Assembly (NCBI GenBank): GCA_035551995.1
Contig: DASZME010000031.1
Coordinates: forward strand, 1 to 51,991
Length of the DNA stretch: 51,991 nt
From: RYN-428 sp035551995
Lineage (GTDB): Bacteria > Planctomycetota > Phycisphaerae > Tepidisphaerales > Tepidisphaeraceae
Direction of reading: 5' to 3'
This document shows positions 17,713-24,482 of this stretch, one piece after another. Numbering within the stretch: position 1 is the first letter of the stretch; each line of letters starts with the position of its first letter. The notes under the pieces are model-generated. The model ran no database searches. It saw only the letters and a program-made list of their open reading frames with translations, and was not told the origin of the DNA. The translations under genes and the position numbers were made by a program.

Positions 17713-17773
17713 CTAATGGCTGCCATCCCGTTGAGATGGGGAAAGACAACCCCTACCCAATGGAGAGGCGTAT

Positions 17774-18355
17774 TTAGCCGATCTCGGCCCATTCTTTTTT
17801 CAGATACTGAATGGCGTCGTTCACGGTCTGGCTGACATGGAAAAGCTCGCGCGCCCAGGGCTTGATGAAATTCTGGCCGATGCCATGATCGATCATGTCC
17901 AGCAGCGGATTAAAAAAGTCGGCGATATTCAAAATGACGATTGGCTTGTTGTGATATCCGAGCGTTTTGCCGACGATGATCTCGAAAATTTCCTCGAGTG
18001 TTCCCAGCCCGCCGGGAAGGGTGATGAACGCCTGGCCGCGGGCTTCCATCATGGCCTTTCGGTCGCGGATGGTGGCGGTGATGACCAGTTCGTCGCAAAG
18101 CTTGTCGGCGATGCCGTGGTCGGCCAGAAGCTGCGGCGTGATGCCGATGACTTTTCCCTCGGCGGCGCGGGCCGCGTCGGCCATGGCGCCCATGCAGCCG
18201 ATGTTGTTGCCGCCGTAAATGAGCAGCCAATGCTCTTGCGCGATCCGTGTCCCCAGTTCCGCCGCCGCCTCGAAATAGGGTTGCGCCACGCCACGGCTGG
18301 ACGAGCAGTAGACGGTAACGGAATGAATCCTGAGAATGTCGCTGGCCATTGTCAT
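17774..18355 (-). CDS. TIGR00730/LOG-family nucleotide hydrolase
   Basis: The 193-residue Rossmann-fold protein belongs to the LOG (lysine decarboxylase-like) family, which releases the base from (cytokinin) nucleoside 5'-monophosphates. The signature PGGLGTLEEIFE is present, with the preceding arginine in AMMEARGQAF and an N-terminal GGNNIGCMGAMADAAR. The start at 18355 gives the typical family length; ATG at 18349 is equally possible. It is divergently transcribed from the DNA methyltransferase gene, with starts only 47 bases apart, so they may share control sequences. Confidence 0.9.
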   Translation of the reverse strand: MTMASDILRIHSVTVYCSSSRGVAQPYFEAAAELGTRIAQEHWLLIYGGNNIGCMGAMADAARAAEGKVIGITPQLLADHGIADKLCDELVITATIRDRKAMMEARGQAFITLPGGLGTLEEIFEIIVGKTLGYHNKPIVILNIADFFNPLLDMIDHGIGQNFIKPWARELFHVSQTVNDAIQYLKKEWAEIG

Positions 18356-18402
18356 GCGATCACGGCATCTTGCACAAAAATGATCCGCCAGGCAACAACG
18401 GC

Positions 18403-19470
18403 ATGAACGCTTCCCCAACCGATCGCAACCCCCATCTTCCCCCAACTCCCGCCACGCGCTTCCAGGGAAGCAAACTGAAATTGCTCGACTGGCTCTGGCG
18501 CCATCTCGAACCGCTCCCGTTTACCACCTGCCTGGACGCCTTCGGCGGCAGCGGTTGCGTCTCGCATTTTCTCAAGACGCACGGCAAATCCGTCACCCTC
18601 AACGACACCCTGATCTCCAGCACGCTCACCGGCGTCGCGCTAGTCGAAAACCAATGCGTTCGCCTTGATGAAGCCGACATCGCAAGCGTCATCCATCCCC
18701 GGCCCGGCACGCACTACGCCAACCTGATCGAACGTGTTTTCGACGGCATCTATTTCACCGCCGTCGAAAATGTTTGGCTCGATGTCGCCGTCCAGAACAT
18801 CCCCCGGCTTTGCGGAAAATTCAAGCAGGCGCTCGCCTTTCACGCCCTGTTTCAATCGGCCATCTCCAAGCGCCCGTACAACCTCTTTCACCGCCGGAAT
18901 CTCTACATGCGCCTGGCGAACGTGAATCGCTCATTCGGCAACAAAACGACATGGGACAAGCCATTCGAGGACCATTTCCGATATTTCGTTTCGACGGCGA
19001 ACGCCGCCGTCTTTGAAGGATCGCCGTGTAAGGCGCTCCACGGCGACGCTTGCAAGACCAGCGGCGACTTCGATCTGGTCTACATCGATCCGCCTTACCT
19101 CAACGCCCGCGGGATTGGCGTGGATTACGCCGGGTTCTATCACTTTCTCGAAGGCATGGCGGATTACGAAAATTGGGAACGACGAATCGACTTCTCGTCC
19201 AGGCACCGGCGGCTCTTTCCCGCCGGCACGCGCGAGTGGAACAGCGCGGCGACGATCAGGCAGGCGTTTTCCGCGCTGTTCCGTCGTCATCGAAATTCAA
19301 CCTTGGCCGTCTCTTATCGCAGCGACGGCATCCCTTCGCCGGACGAACTCGCCGACGCGCTGCGACAGGTCAAGCCCAACGTGACGGTGCATATGCTCGA
19401 CGGCACTTACACGTACGCGTTATCGACCAATCGCCGATCTTCGGAAATATTGTTGATCGGCAGGGACTGA
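18403..19470 (+). CDS. D12-class N6-adenine DNA methyltransferase
   Basis: The 355-residue protein carries the D12/Dam-type pattern: FQGSKLKLLDWLWRHL near the N-terminus, SAM motif I (LDAFGGSGCVSHFL), and catalytic motif IV DPPY (Asp229) within DLVYIDPPYLNARG. It should methylate adenine N6 in a specific DNA sequence; the target site cannot be predicted. No restriction endonuclease gene is nearby, so it looks like a solitary methyltransferase. The ATG at 18403 was chosen over a TTG at 18349 that would extend it by 18 residues. It ends one base from the convergent LTxxQ-type gene. Confidence 0.88.
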   Translation: MNASPTDRNPHLPPTPATRFQGSKLKLLDWLWRHLEPLPFTTCLDAFGGSGCVSHFLKTHGKSVTLNDTLISSTLTGVALVENQCVRLDEADIASVIHPRPGTHYANLIERVFDGIYFTAVENVWLDVAVQNIPRLCGKFKQALAFHALFQSAISKRPYNLFHRRNLYMRLANVNRSFGNKTTWDKPFEDHFRYFVSTANAAVFEGSPCKALHGDACKTSGDFDLVYIDPPYLNARGIGVDYAGFYHFLEGMADYENWERRIDFSSRHRRLFPAGTREWNSAATIRQAFSALFRRHRNSTLAVSYRSDGIPSPDELADALRQVKPNVTVHMLDGTYTYALSTNRRSSEILLIGRD

Positions 19471-19471
19471 A

Positions 19472-20482
19472 TCAGTTTGGATTTCGCGCGCCGCCCGGCG
19501 CCGCCGGCGCTCCGTCGCGAGCCGCTCCCGCCGGCGCCGGCGCGCTCGTCGCCGCCCCGTCGCGCGTGCGTGCGGCCGGGGGATTCTCGTTCGGCGAACG
19601 ATCCGCGGCATTGTGTGCGTCGCGCTCGCGCGTTCCGGGCGCCGGGGCATTCTTGATTGCCTCTTTCTGCTCGTCGGTCAGAAGACCGTTGATTTTATCC
19701 GTCAATTTTTTGGCGGCTTCGTCGCCCTTTAGCGTGGCGTCCTTCGATACTTCGTCATAGAACGCCAGCGCCTCTTTCGCCTGCTCGCGGCTTAGCAATC
19801 GTCCCGAGCCGTACGTGCGCATCACGGCTTCCAGCGCCTTATGCCGGGCGATCGAGTCCTTTTGTTCCGCCGTCAACATCTGGTCAAGCCCGTCGGACAA
19901 CGTCCGCTCGACCGATCCCCGTTCTCCTTCGTGCGCTTCGACGAGGCCGATGAGTTTCTTGACCTGATCGTCGGTCAGTTCGATCGGAGCAATTGCGCGC
20001 TTGATCGCGGCGGTGATCCGATACTCTTTTTCCTTTGTCTTTTGCTTGGCGGTCAGAACGCCGGCCAGATCGTCATCCGCCTTTTTCATGATGTCGTGCA
20101 TCGGGGCGAGTATTTCAGAGTAGTCGCCGCGTGCTTTTGCCATCGCCTCGCGGTCATTGCTCGCGCGGGCGTCCTGCATTTTTTGTGAAGCCGCCTTGAT
20201 TGCGTCGGCATTTTTTGCCTCGAAGTCCTTGAGCGCCAGATCGCGGGCGTCGAAAATATCGACGATCGATTTTTTCTGCGCGTCGGTCAGGCCAACCGCC
20301 TTGTCGAGCGTTTCGATATAGGCGGCGGAAGAGGATCGTCCGTCCCTGCGTCCTTCGCCGCGCGGGATGGCGACGTCGCCGTTGCGCTCGCGCGGATTTT
20401 CGGCGCGCGGTTCGTCCGCGGCCAATGCCGATCCGGCGGATACAAAGAGGGATATCGCCACGAGCAATTTCGATCGTTTCAT
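19472..20482 (-). CDS. Secreted helical LTxxQ-type protein
   Basis: From the ATG at 20482 (preceded by GGAG) the protein has 336 residues and a signal peptide (MKRSKLLVAISLFVSAGS, cleavage near ALA). The body is highly charged and alpha-helical. It has four recurring motifs, GLTDAQKKS, ELTDDQVKK, MLTAEQKDS and LLTDEQKEA, reminiscent of LTxxQ repeats in Spy/CpxP-type periplasmic proteins. The C-terminus is disordered, Pro/Ala/Arg-rich. It lies downstream of an ECF sigma gene and a membrane protein gene on the same strand, so it may be part of an envelope stress or sensing unit; this is inferred. Confidence 0.7.
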   Translation of the reverse strand: MKRSKLLVAISLFVSAGSALAADEPRAENPRERNGDVAIPRGEGRRDGRSSSAAYIETLDKAVGLTDAQKKSIVDIFDARDLALKDFEAKNADAIKAASQKMQDARASNDREAMAKARGDYSEILAPMHDIMKKADDDLAGVLTAKQKTKEKEYRITAAIKRAIAPIELTDDQVKKLIGLVEAHEGERGSVERTLSDGLDQMLTAEQKDSIARHKALEAVMRTYGSGRLLSREQAKEALAFYDEVSKDATLKGDEAAKKLTDKINGLLTDEQKEAIKNAPAPGTRERDAHNAADRSPNENPPAARTRDGAATSAPAPAGAARDGAPAAPGGARNPN

Positions 20483-20535
20483 CGGAGTCTCCAAAAAGGT
20501 TTCAAACGGAAGAGTTAAAGCATCTGAAGTCGTCG

Positions 20536-20573
20536 TAGCGTCCTCTTGTTTAGCGGCCCCGCTTGCGGGGCGA
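20536..20573 (-). repeat. Dispersed GCCCCGC palindromic repeat, copy 3
   Basis: In reverse orientation this reads TCGCCCCGCAAGCGGGG followed by CCGCTAAAC and ends at CGCTA. It lies upstream of the LTxxQ-type gene and faces copy 4, so copies 3 and 4 form an inverted pair about 80 bases apart. Confidence 0.7.
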
Positions 20574-20649
20574 GTCGTGCGATCCGTGCTCGCGCGCCAA
20601 CATGAAAGACGCTCGAGCGCATTTCTCATGCCGACGAATCGACGTTCGG

Positions 20650-20693
20650 GTCGCGAATCGCGCCCCGCAAGCGGGTCCGCTAAACGCAAAAAC
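20650..20693 (+). repeat. Dispersed GCCCCGC palindromic repeat, copy 4
   Basis: GTCGCGAATCGCGCCCCGC, then AAGCGGGTCCGCTAAACGC. The stem has lost one pair (GGGTCC for GGGGCC). It lies in the gap between the membrane protein gene and the LTxxQ-type gene. Confidence 0.7.
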
Positions 20694-20716
20694 AATTCAG
20701 CGACATGAGACATGGT

Positions 20717-21199
20717 CTACAGCGGAGCATTTCTCGTCGCGGGTTCTGAAATTGGTTCGACGAAAGCCGGCGTGTCGTCGTCGAAGCCGTCCGAATCGCG
20801 CCGGGAAAATGACACCAACGGCACAGCGCCGGTCATGTCGATGATCGAATACGAATCCATGTCCTCCACGATGACGATGCGCGGCAGCGCGTCCTGCTCG
20901 ACCGGCGTCGTTCGCGCCGGCGCCATCCCTCGCGTCTGGCTTATCGATCTTGAAGCGACACTGCGTACGTGTCGCAACGGCGCCTGCGCAAAATGAAACG
21001 CGACGGCAATCAGCGCCGCGAGTCCCGCGATGGACGCGGCAAATTTCCATCCGCCACGACTTCGCACGACGACGCGAGGCGCCGGCCACGCCTGACCGGG
21101 ATATCGCCGGGCATCCAGGCCCATGGCGGAATATTCGAGAGCGCCGAGCGCCTTCTTCAATGCGTCGTCCGGCGGTCCTTCGGGGTCATGTGGGTTCAT
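20717..21199 (-). CDS. Single-pass membrane protein, probable anti-sigma-like partner
   Basis: The 160-residue protein has a short cytoplasmic N-terminus, one membrane helix (about residues 53-70, AASIAGLAALIAVAFHFA) and an extracytoplasmic tail ending in an acidic DDDTPAFVEP region. Its start lies inside the end of the ECF sigma gene (14-base overlap), the usual arrangement for sigma/anti-sigma pairs. No zinc-type anti-sigma motif (HxxxCxxC) is visible, so the anti-sigma role rests on context and topology only. Confidence 0.65.
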   Translation of the reverse strand: MNPHDPEGPPDDALKKALGALEYSAMGLDARRYPGQAWPAPRVVVRSRGGWKFAASIAGLAALIAVAFHFAQAPLRHVRSVASRSISQTRGMAPARTTPVEQDALPRIVIVEDMDSYSIIDMTGAVPLVSFSRRDSDGFDDDTPAFVEPISEPATRNAPL

Positions 21200-21755
21200 C
21201 TTGATCTTCCAGTACCGCCCGCAGTCGTTCCAACGCCGTCGACACCGCGGACTTCACGGTTCCTTCCGCGCATCCCATGGCCAGGGCCGTTTCATGAACG
21301 CTCATCCGCCGGAGATATCGGCAGGCGATCGCCTCGCGCTGCCGATCCGGGAGCCCGGCCACGGCCTGGCGGAGCAAGCGCGACTCGTCTTGAGGCAAGC
21401 CGTCTCCGTCCGACCCGATCGGCGACTCCGCTTCTCTTGCCGACGCATCGTGCCAAGCGGCCCGAAGAAAAAGCTTCTTTCGTTTTTCCCGCCGCCGGGC
21501 TTCGCGAGCGACATTGACCGCGATTCCGCACAGCCACGGCATCGCATCCGTTCCCGCGGTCCATCGCGAGCGATTCGCGTATGCCCGCACCAGCGCTTCC
21601 TGCGTCGCCTCGGCCGCGTCGTCGCGCCGCAGCCCCAGCGCCCCCGCCAGCCGAAACAGTTCGTCCTGCACCGCCGCCGCCAATGCGCCGAAGGCGGCGT
21701 CATCGCCTGATGACGCCTGTTCCATCAGCGCGTTGATCGTTGAATGCTCGATCAT
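21186..21755 (-). CDS. ECF-family RNA polymerase sigma factor
   Basis: The 189-residue protein shows the two-domain ECF plan. Region 2 holds LFRLAGALGLRRDDAAEATQ followed by EALVRAYANRSRW. Region 4 holds LPDRQREAIACRYLRRMSV with the helix-turn-helix ALAMGCAEGTVKSAVSTALE. The ATG at 21755 begins the conserved part; the longer open frame adds 21 unlikely residues. It is translationally coupled to the downstream membrane protein. The target regulon is not evident; the adjacent LTxxQ-type secreted protein is a candidate member. Confidence 0.9.
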   Translation of the reverse strand: MIEHSTINALMEQASSGDDAAFGALAAAVQDELFRLAGALGLRRDDAAEATQEALVRAYANRSRWTAGTDAMPWLCGIAVNVAREARRREKRKKLFLRAAWHDASAREAESPIGSDGDGLPQDESRLLRQAVAGLPDRQREAIACRYLRRMSVHETALAMGCAEGTVKSAVSTALERLRAVLEDQDEPT

Positions 21756-21797
21756 CCCTGCGCGAGATCGTTTTTGATCCTGGTAGAGAAAGTCCCG

Positions 21798-21857
21798 GTC
21801 GCGTAATCCGCGCCGCAAGCCAGGCCTGAACGCAGGAACGTAACAGCAACCCGACAG
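21798..21857 (+). repeat. Dispersed GCCCCGC palindromic repeat, copy 5 (degenerate stem)
   Basis: The flanks match copy 1 closely (GTCGCGTAAT before; GAACGCAGGAACG and TAACAGCAACCCGACAG after) but the stem has decayed to GCGCCGCAAGCCAGGC. It lies just upstream of the ECF sigma gene, in a 210-base gap that otherwise appears empty. Confidence 0.65.
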
Positions 21858-21965
21858 ACGCTCTCATGGTACTTGACGGGAATGATGCGAAGGTTCAGTG
21901 TGAAATGAAATAAAAACAAGCGATCTTCTTAACCGGAAAGCTCAACTCGCGGAAAATCGAATTTG

Positions 21966-22421
21966 TCAGAGCATTCCCAGCGTCAGCAGCGCCGCTTCGG
22001 ACATCAAATCCCTGCTCCACGCCGGCTCCCACACCAACTCGACGTCGGCGCTTTTGACTTCGGGAATCTCCTCGACCTTTTTCTCCACCTCGCCCGGCAG
22101 CGAGCCGGCCACCGGGCAGGCGGGGGCGGTCAGGGTCATCTTGATGTTGACAGTGTCGTCAGCGTTGACCTTAATCTCGTAGATCAGGCCAAGCTCGTAG
22201 ATGTTCACCGGAATTTCGGGATCGTAAATCTCCCGAAGCGCCTGAATGACTTTGCCTTCGAGCAGTTTGCGATCGAGCCGATCGGACGAAAGCGGGGCGG
22301 TATCCGACGCCGGCGCGTCATCGCGAACCTTCGCCGCGGCGGGAGGATTCGCCGGCGGCGCCTTGGGCTCGAGCACGGGAAGGCTCAGCAGTGAAAGCGG
22401 ATATTTGTAAGCGTCGGACAT
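21966..22421 (-). CDS. sufT: MIP18/DUF59 Fe-S assembly protein, SufT-like
   Basis: The 151-residue protein has a variable N-terminal 50 residues and a MIP18-family (DUF59) domain: EGKVIQALREIYDPEIPVNI with the DPE motif, YELGLIYEI, and TLTAPACPVAGSLPGEVE with the conserved Cys. SufT-type proteins help iron-sulfur cluster assembly or transfer. As the last gene of the minus-strand SUF cluster, 159 bases after the sufS-sufE fusion, it fits this role. The ATG at 22421 follows AAGG and begins after a region that does not look coding. Confidence 0.9.
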   Translation of the reverse strand: MSDAYKYPLSLLSLPVLEPKAPPANPPAAAKVRDDAPASDTAPLSSDRLDRKLLEGKVIQALREIYDPEIPVNIYELGLIYEIKVNADDTVNIKMTLTAPACPVAGSLPGEVEKKVEEIPEVKSADVELVWEPAWSRDLMSEAALLTLGML

Positions 22422-22467
22422 TGCTTGCCTTGGGGGTAAATCATTGCAAAAAACGGATTGAAACCCT

Positions 22468-22550
22468 GACGCCGGTCCTGAGGTACGCCGAAGGGCCGGA
22501 TCGAATGTCACGAAGATCCCGGCTCTTCGGCGTACCTCAGAACCGGCGTC
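22468..22550. repeat. Long 32-bp hairpin between sufS-sufE and sufT
   Basis: Arms 22468-22499 and 22519-22550 match at 30 of 32 positions, and one difference is a G-U pair in RNA on one strand. The conserved core is CTGAGGTACGCCGAAG. The loop is 19 nt. It lies wholly inside the intergenic gap of the SUF operon and would form a very stable structure in the transcript, perhaps attenuating or stabilising mRNA. It may be a palindromic repeat with copies elsewhere in the genome. Confidence 0.75.
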
Positions 22551-22580
22551 ATCGCTGAAGACACGGTTATGAAACGGCGC

Positions 22581-24374
22581 CTACACCGTGCTGTTCGCCT
22601 TTGACTCGGTTTGCGAAAGCGCCTTGGCGCTCGCGCGAATGCGATTGATCATTCCAGCCAATCCGTTGCGGCGCTGGCTGGTGATGAACTGGTCCAAGCC
22701 GATCCGGCGGAAAAACGATTCGATGTCGAACGCCAGGACCTCATCGACCCGCTGACCGCTATACAACCGCTGAAGAATCGCGATCAACCCGCGAACGATG
22801 TCGGCGTTCGCGTCGGCGACAAACTCAAGGACATGCTCATCGCCCGGCGAGCGGCGCGTCACCACGTAGACCTCGCTCATGCAACCCGCCACGCGCGTCG
22901 TGACTTGCTTGAGCAAGTCGAACGTGTGCGGCAAGGCGTCGCCAAGATCGATGACGTATTGATTCTTGGCGTCGCGCTCTTCGAGAAGATCGAAATTTTC
23001 CGCCAATTCGTCGGCGGCGGCCTCGGGCGACGCGGCGACGGCCGCCGGGTAAGTGACGGTGTTATTGGGCGATTTTCCTTTCGCCGTCGCGGAAGCGGAC
23101 TGTTTTTGCGTCTCGTCGGAAATGATCTTCCGCAAGGCGTGGGCCAGGGCGTCCACTTCTTCGATCGTGTTGTACATGGCGAACGACGCGCGCGTCGTGG
23201 AGCCGATGTGCAGGCGATCCATGATCGGCTGACAGCAGTGATGACCGGTTCGCACCGCGATGCCCTCGATATCCAGCCGCATGCCGATATCCAGCGACGA
23301 TATCGCGGGCGCTTCGAACACGAACGAGACCACGCCGGCCTTCTGGCGGGCATTGCCGATGATGCGAAGGCCGGGGATGGCGGCTAGTCGTTCGGTGGCA
23401 TGTTTTAGAAGGTGTTCTTCGTGCGGGACGAAATTAGCGAACCCGACGGAAAGAACGTAGTCGATCGCGGCGGCGAGGCCGATGGCGCCCGCGATATCCG
23501 GCGTGCCGGCTTCAAACTTATTGGGAAGGCCGGCGTAGGTCGTCTTCTCGAACGTGACCGATTCGATCATGTCCCCGCCCCCTTGCCAGGGAGGCAGTTG
23601 TTCAAGCAGATCCCTGCGGCCCCACAAGACGCCGATGCCGGTGGGGCCGTAGAGCTTATGGCCGGAGAAGCAGTAGAAATCGCAGCCGATGCGTTGCACG
23701 TCGGTTGGATGATGGGCGACCCATTGGGCGCCGTCGATCAACACTTTCGCGCCGGCGCCGTGGGCGAGTTTCACGATGCGATCGACGTCGTTGATCGTTC
23801 CCAGCGCGTTTGAAACATGATTGACGGCCACGAGCTTCGTGCGCGGGCCAAGCAATTTCGCGTACTCGTCCAGAAGCAGCTCGCCGTCGTCGTTCATCGG
23901 AATGACGCGGAGCTTGGCGCCGGCGTTTTCGCACGCGATCTGCCAGGGGACGATATTGGAATGATGCTCGATTGCCGAGACGACGACTTCATCGCCGGCC
24001 TTGAGAAAAGCCCGGCCAAAGGCGCCGGCGACGAGGTTGATGGCTTCGGTCGTGCCGCGCATGAAGATGATTTCCCTGTCGTCGGCGGCGTTGATGAATC
24101 GCGCGACGGTCTGGCGAGCGTGTTCGTAGGCGGCGGTCGCCTTCTGGCTAAGCTCATAGACGCCGCGATGGATGTTGGCGTTTTCGGTTTCGTAATAGCG
24201 GACGAGCCGCTGGATAACGGCGCCGGGCTTCTGCGTCGTGGCGGCGTTGTCCAGATAGACGAGCGGTTTGCCGTGAGCGGTAGTGTGAAGAATCGGAAAA
24301 TCCGCGCGGATTTTCTGCAGGTTGAATTTCCCGGACCCGGCGGAGGTTGGCGAGGGGGTAAACGGCATATCCAT
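22581..24374 (-). CDS. sufS-sufE: SufS cysteine desulfurase fused to SufE sulfur acceptor
   Basis: This 597-residue protein joins two partners of the SUF pathway. Residues about 15-420 are a group II cysteine desulfurase: PLP lysine Lys240 in CFSGHKLYGPTGIG and catalytic Cys380 in VRTGHHCCQP, next to a second Cys. A roughly 35-residue linker rich in Ala/Thr/Ser follows. Residues about 455-590 are a SufE domain with acceptor cysteine Cys498 in RVAGCMSEVYVV and the family segment LQRLYSGQRVDEVLAFD. Fusion would keep the sulfur donor and acceptor at 1:1 and could allow transfer in cis or within a dimer. SufE is usually a separate gene. It lies in the SUF operon downstream of sufD. Confidence 0.93.
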   Translation of the reverse strand: MDMPFTPSPTSAGSGKFNLQKIRADFPILHTTAHGKPLVYLDNAATTQKPGAVIQRLVRYYETENANIHRGVYELSQKATAAYEHARQTVARFINAADDREIIFMRGTTEAINLVAGAFGRAFLKAGDEVVVSAIEHHSNIVPWQIACENAGAKLRVIPMNDDGELLLDEYAKLLGPRTKLVAVNHVSNALGTINDVDRIVKLAHGAGAKVLIDGAQWVAHHPTDVQRIGCDFYCFSGHKLYGPTGIGVLWGRRDLLEQLPPWQGGGDMIESVTFEKTTYAGLPNKFEAGTPDIAGAIGLAAAIDYVLSVGFANFVPHEEHLLKHATERLAAIPGLRIIGNARQKAGVVSFVFEAPAISSLDIGMRLDIEGIAVRTGHHCCQPIMDRLHIGSTTRASFAMYNTIEEVDALAHALRKIISDETQKQSASATAKGKSPNNTVTYPAAVAASPEAAADELAENFDLLEERDAKNQYVIDLGDALPHTFDLLKQVTTRVAGCMSEVYVVTRRSPGDEHVLEFVADANADIVRGLIAILQRLYSGQRVDEVLAFDIESFFRRIGLDQFITSQRRNGLAGMINRIRASAKALSQTESKANSTV

Positions 24375-24388
24375 TCCAAAGAAGGATT

Positions 24389-24468
24389 ATCCACGAAGGA
24401 CACGAAGAGCACGAAGAAGACAGTATTCAATTCGCATTTCTTCGTGTTCCTTCGTGACCTTCGTGGAT
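24389..24468. repeat. Long CACGAAG-repeat hairpin between sufD and sufS-sufE
   Basis: The left arm (24389-24418: ATCCACGAAGGACACGAAG and onward) and right arm (24438-24468, ending CCTTCGTGGAT) are near-perfect inverted repeats of about 30 bp around a 19-nt loop. Both arms are made of CACGAAG units like those at 1590-1850. It fills most of the 108-base gap inside the SUF operon. Confidence 0.75.
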
Positions 24469-24482
24469 GACTTCTCTTGCCT

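Larger units (their letters stand above)
17296..17773. other. 478-base intergenic region with palindromic structures, no gene seen
   Basis: This gap lies between the start of the TonB-like gene and the end of the LOG-family gene. I find no convincing coding sequence. It carries at least two perfect stems (listed separately) and inverted ATTAGCCGG / CCGGCTAAT segments (about 17532 and 17709), suggesting a composite palindromic repeat occupying about 17525-17730. Confidence 0.6.
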
